From: Streptosporangium minutum
Lineage (GTDB): Bacteria > Actinomycetota > Actinomycetes > Streptosporangiales > Streptosporangiaceae
Direction of reading: 5' to 3'
NCBI RefSeq assembly: GCF_002149035.1
Contig: NZ_NGFP01000039.1
Coordinates: 1 to 47,105 of the forward strand
Length of the DNA stretch: 47,105 nt
A model generated the notes under the pieces. It saw nothing but the letters and a program-made list of their open reading frames with translations, was not told the DNA's origin and ran no database searches. Position 1 is the first letter of the stretch. Every line of letters starts with the position of its first letter. Below, piece by piece: positions 45,038 through 47,105 of this stretch. The translations under genes were made by a program, and so were the position numbers.

Positions 45038-46036
45038 TCAGCGTTCGTCGCGGAGGGCCTTGGCGGTATCACGGCTGCAGCCGAGTGCCTTCCGGATGGT
45101 CTCTGCTGACGGCTTCGCCGGGAGATCGCCGTTCGCGATCAGGAGCGTCAGGTCCGTCCGGTGATCGGCCAGGGAGCGGCCACGCGGAGGGGTAGACGTC
45201 CGGGTGTCCGAACCCCTATCCCACTGCTGCTCAGCAGGGGCGGAGGGCGACGGCCGCCGAGTCGTCGGAGGAGTGTAGTCGGAGGCCTCCGCGCCAGTGC
45301 TCCGGCCGTGATCCAGCGCCGTGAACGCGGCCAGGATGATCGGGAGAGCGGTCACGATGGCCACGGCCACGATGGGCCCGAGGGTGTGCAAGACCAGAGC
45401 GGACAGGGAGAAATCGGCGGCCACGCCGGGGAGGTGGCGCCAGGCGTTCATACCGAGCGTGAGCCCCAGGAACAGGTACTCGATCCGCGTGAGCGTCTTG
45501 CTCGCGATGGGCTGGCCGTGGGTGGCCATGTAGGCACGGGCGCCGACGACGACCAGCAGGGCCATGCTCATGAACGGCTCGACCAGCCAGGCGAACACCC
45601 ACGAGGGCGACCAGGCCGGAGCACCCTCGGAGGCGAACACCTGGACACCGGCCGTCGACCAGGCCAGCGCGAGCGTCAGCGACACCAGGGACACGGCCAC
45701 CAGGAGCTTGCGCATCCGGGAGGCCTGCCAGGCGCGCATCATCGGGTCCTGGGCCAGTTCGTGAAGCCGTGCGGCCTCGTGGGCGGCCCGGCGGCGCTTG
45801 CGCACGCGGACGGTGTCCAACTGCAGCGGGGTGTCGTCGTCCTGCAGCTCGGCTAGCAGCCTGGCCTCGGCCACCTCGGCCCGGAGCTGGCGCACGCGCC
45901 GGGTCTCGCCGGTCACGGCCGCTGACGGGGCGGTGGCGGTGGGCGAAGTCACAGGCTGCTGGGCGACCAGGAATGCCTCAGTCTCGCTGATGAGCGCGGA
46001 GACATCCTCCGGCTCGGGGATGCTACTAATGGTCAT
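45038..46036 (-). CDS. Membrane protein with C-terminal HTH-like segment (AICE type)
   Basis: 332 aa. The N-terminal helical, charged region (TRRVRQLRAEVAEARLLAEL) is followed by transmembrane segments at about residues 110-130 (LLVAVSLVSLTLALAWSTAG), 148-165 (FMSMALLVVVGARAYM), 185-197 and 215-240 (TLGPIVAVAIVTALPIILAA). The C-terminal cytosolic tail has PSAETIRKALGCSRDTAKAL, an HTH-like pattern. It resembles DUF2637-type/Spd-like membrane proteins encoded upstream of initiator and traB genes in actinomycete elements, suggesting a role in intramycelial spread. First gene of the leftward transfer operon. Confidence 0.75.
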   Translation of the reverse strand: MTISSIPEPEDVSALISETEAFLVAQQPVTSPTATAPSAAVTGETRRVRQLRAEVAEARLLAELQDDDTPLQLDTVRVRKRRRAAHEAARLHELAQDPMMRAWQASRMRKLLVAVSLVSLTLALAWSTAGVQVFASEGAPAWSPSWVFAWLVEPFMSMALLVVVGARAYMATHGQPIASKTLTRIEYLFLGLTLGMNAWRHLPGVAADFSLSALVLHTLGPIVAVAIVTALPIILAAFTALDHGRSTGAEASDYTPPTTRRPSPSAPAEQQWDRGSDTRTSTPPRGRSLADHRTDLTLLIANGDLPAKPSAETIRKALGCSRDTAKALRDER

Positions 46037-46258
46037 GGGTCCTCTCCTGGTGTTGCAGGTGGGGGATCAAGGCCCTGAGCAGGTGTTCCAGCACCGGCTT
46101 GGGGCCGTTCGCATTTGTCAGGGGGATTTGTGGCCGAGTCCGTCACGACGGTCGTTGAGATGTTTGTCCGGCTCTGACCCGGGCAAGCCGCTCAGAGAGC
46201 CTCAGTGTTTTCGCAGGTCAGGGCAGAAACTTGGACACTCATCATTCGAGGACTTCCC
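46037..46258. other. Right terminal region of the element upstream of rebuilt fdhB
   Basis: 222 bp between the leftward transfer operon and the new fdhB start. It must hold the promoter of the operon and, if fdhB is expressed, a rightward promoter supplied by the element. No clear -35/-10 pair was seen. Confidence 0.4.
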
Positions 46259-47105
46259 GTGACGGACGTGGCACCACATAGGTACGGCTTCTTCACCGAC
46301 ACGAGCGTCTGCATCGGCTGCAAGGCGTGCGAGGTCGCCTGCAAGGAGTGGAACGACATCCCCGACGACGGCTTCGTCTTCCGGGCCACCTCCTACGACA
46401 ACACCGGGAGCCTGGGGGCGAGCACCTGGCGCCACGTGGCCTTCATCGAGGAGCGGAGCCGGGTCCCGGCCGATCAGGACCGGGACGGCGACGACGGGTC
46501 CGGGGGCATCGAAGGCTGGCTGATGTCGTCGGACGTGTGCAAGCACTGCACGCACGCCGCCTGCCTGGACGTCTGCCCGACCGGAGCGCTGTTCCGCACC
46601 GAGTTCGGCACGGTGGTGGTGCAGGCGGACGTGTGCAACGGCTGCGGCTACTGCGTGCCGGCCTGCCCCTACGGCGTGATCGACCGCAGGGAGCGCGACG
46701 GCCGGGCGTTCAAGTGCACGATGTGCTACGACCGGCAGCTCGGCGGGCTGGAGCCGGCCTGCGCCAAGGCCTGCCCGACCGACTCCATCCAGTTCGGGCC
46801 GCTGGAGGAGCTGCGGGCCCGCGCGGAGGAACGGGTGGAGCGGCTGCACGGGGAGGGCAGGCCGGAGGCCCGGCTGTACGGCGACAGCCCCGACGACGGC
46901 GTGGGCGGGGCCGCGGCGTTCTTCCTGCTGCTGGCCGAGCCCGAGGTCTACGGCCTGCCCCCCGACCCGGTGGTGACCACCCGTGACCTGCCGGCGATGT
47001 GGCGGTGGGCCGCGGGGGCGGCGCTCTCCCTCGTCGGAGCCGTCGCCGTGTCCTTCCTGAGCGGCGGTGTCCTTCCCGGCGAGGGGGCGGCGGGCCGTAC
47101 GGGTG
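46259..47105 (+). CDS. fdhB: Formate dehydrogenase iron-sulfur subunit, N-terminus supplied by the element (3' end outside window)
   Basis: Open from GTG 46259 to the window end (282 codons). GAGGA lies 5-6 nt upstream. The first 10 residues (MTDVAPHRYG) are element-encoded; from FFTDTSVCIGCKACEVACKE onward it is the host protein. Ferredoxin-type [4Fe-4S] clusters are visible: CIGCKACEVAC, CKHCTHAACLDVCP, CNGCGYCVPACPYG and CTMCYDRQ...ACAKACP. A hydrophobic segment near the end (WRWAAGAALSLVGAVAVSFL) should be the membrane anchor that passes electrons to a cytochrome or quinone partner. Before insertion it overlapped the catalytic-subunit gene; it is now 33.6 kb away. Confidence 0.92.
   Translation, partial: MTDVAPHRYGFFTDTSVCIGCKACEVACKEWNDIPDDGFVFRATSYDNTGSLGASTWRHVAFIEERSRVPADQDRDGDDGSGGIEGWLMSSDVCKHCTHAACLDVCPTGALFRTEFGTVVVQADVCNGCGYCVPACPYGVIDRRERDGRAFKCTMCYDRQLGGLEPACAKACPTDSIQFGPLEELRARAEERVERLHGEGRPEARLYGDSPDDGVGGAAAFFLLLAEPEVYGLPPDPVVTTRDLPAMWRWAAGAALSLVGAVAVSFLSGGVLPGEGAAGRTG
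46289..46302. other. attR core of the integrative element
   Basis: TTCTTCACCGACAC, identical to attL (12700-12713), within the rebuilt fdhB. The element-side arm has ATAGGTAC (46278-46285), inverted partner of GTACCTAT beside attL. Confidence 0.88.

Larger units (their letters stand above)
12700..46302. mobile_element. 33.6-kb integrative (probably conjugative) element in fdhB carrying a type I-G CRISPR-Cas locus
   Basis: Bounded by 14-bp direct repeats within a single split gene, with a large serine integrase next to the left boundary. The right end carries an FtsK/TraB-like translocase, a putative replication initiator, a membrane protein and a GntR regulator: the gene set of actinomycete integrative and conjugative elements (AICEs). 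Cargo includes a CRISPR-Cas locus, secreted proteins, an F420-type reductase, a phosphotransferase transposon and a second (tyrosine) recombinase. Codon use drifts to lower G+C between about 18.9 and 23.8 kb, indicating later acquisitions. Confidence 0.88.

Noticed and set aside
44845-45072. 75-codon leftward frame between the membrane protein and initiator genes
   Set aside because: Overlaps the initiator start and is Pro/Gly/Arg-rich without RBS.
1-47105. tRNA or rRNA genes, particularly at att sites
   Set aside because: None recognised; the att core lies in a protein-coding gene instead.

Overview
The window is high-G+C actinomycete chromosome. The gene style (Sec-type formate dehydrogenase, LuxR-type regulator beside a subtilase, many wHTH proteins, IS630/IS5 elements) fits a Streptosporangiaceae-like organism such as Nonomuraea or Streptosporangium. 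The family is an inference from gene content; no rRNA or tRNA gene was seen.

Layout. (1) 1-9.3 kb is ordinary chromosome: a partial XRE regulator, an aldo/keto reductase, a secreted S8 subtilase divergent from a LuxR-HTH regulator, an ECF sigma factor, an alpha/beta hydrolase, a small hypothetical and a LuxA-like flavin oxidoreductase. (2) 9.5-12.7 kb is the catalytic subunit of formate dehydrogenase. It has an in-frame TGA read as selenocysteine and a bacterial SECIS hairpin just after it. The next gene, the Fe-S subunit fdhB, is cut after 11 codons. (3) About 12.70-46.30 kb is a 33.6 kb integrative element inserted inside fdhB. It is bounded by the 14-bp direct repeat TTCTTCACCGACAC. It starts with a large serine integrase and ends with a conjugation/replication module transcribed leftwards: a membrane protein, a wHTH putative initiator, and an FtsK/TraB-like translocase followed by a cluster of GGTAGCGG octamers that looks like a clt transfer site. 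The right end of the element supplies a new GTG start and RBS, so fdhB is rebuilt in frame with an altered N-terminus. (4) Past the right end, the rebuilt fdhB runs off the window.

Inside the element, left to right: serine integrase and two small coupled genes; three 23-bp iteron-like repeats before a double winged-helix protein (second replication or regulatory candidate); a broken IS630; a lower-G+C patch with secreted proteins and a lipoprotein, peppered with broken IS elements; an IS5-type transposon carrying an aminoglycoside-phosphotransferase-like gene; a tyrosine recombinase with a palindromic operator or recombination site at its start; a 54-repeat CRISPR array; and a leftward type I-G (formerly I-U) cas operon of csb1 (cas7), csb2 (cas5-cas6), cas3 with a C-terminal HD domain, and a small Cas8-like/Cas3-extension protein. 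There is no cas1, cas2 or cas4.

The most unusual signal is the CRISPR array. Its repeats are not identical: they fall into several classes whose two hairpin arms change together (TCCGGC/GCCGGA, CTCGGC/GCCGAG, CCCGGC/GCCGGG, and one CTCAGC/GCTGAG). This is compensatory covariation within a single array, on a mobile element that lacks adaptation genes. The second is the integration design, in which a conjugative element enters a selenoprotein formate-dehydrogenase operon and carries its own replacement 5' end for the gene it cuts.
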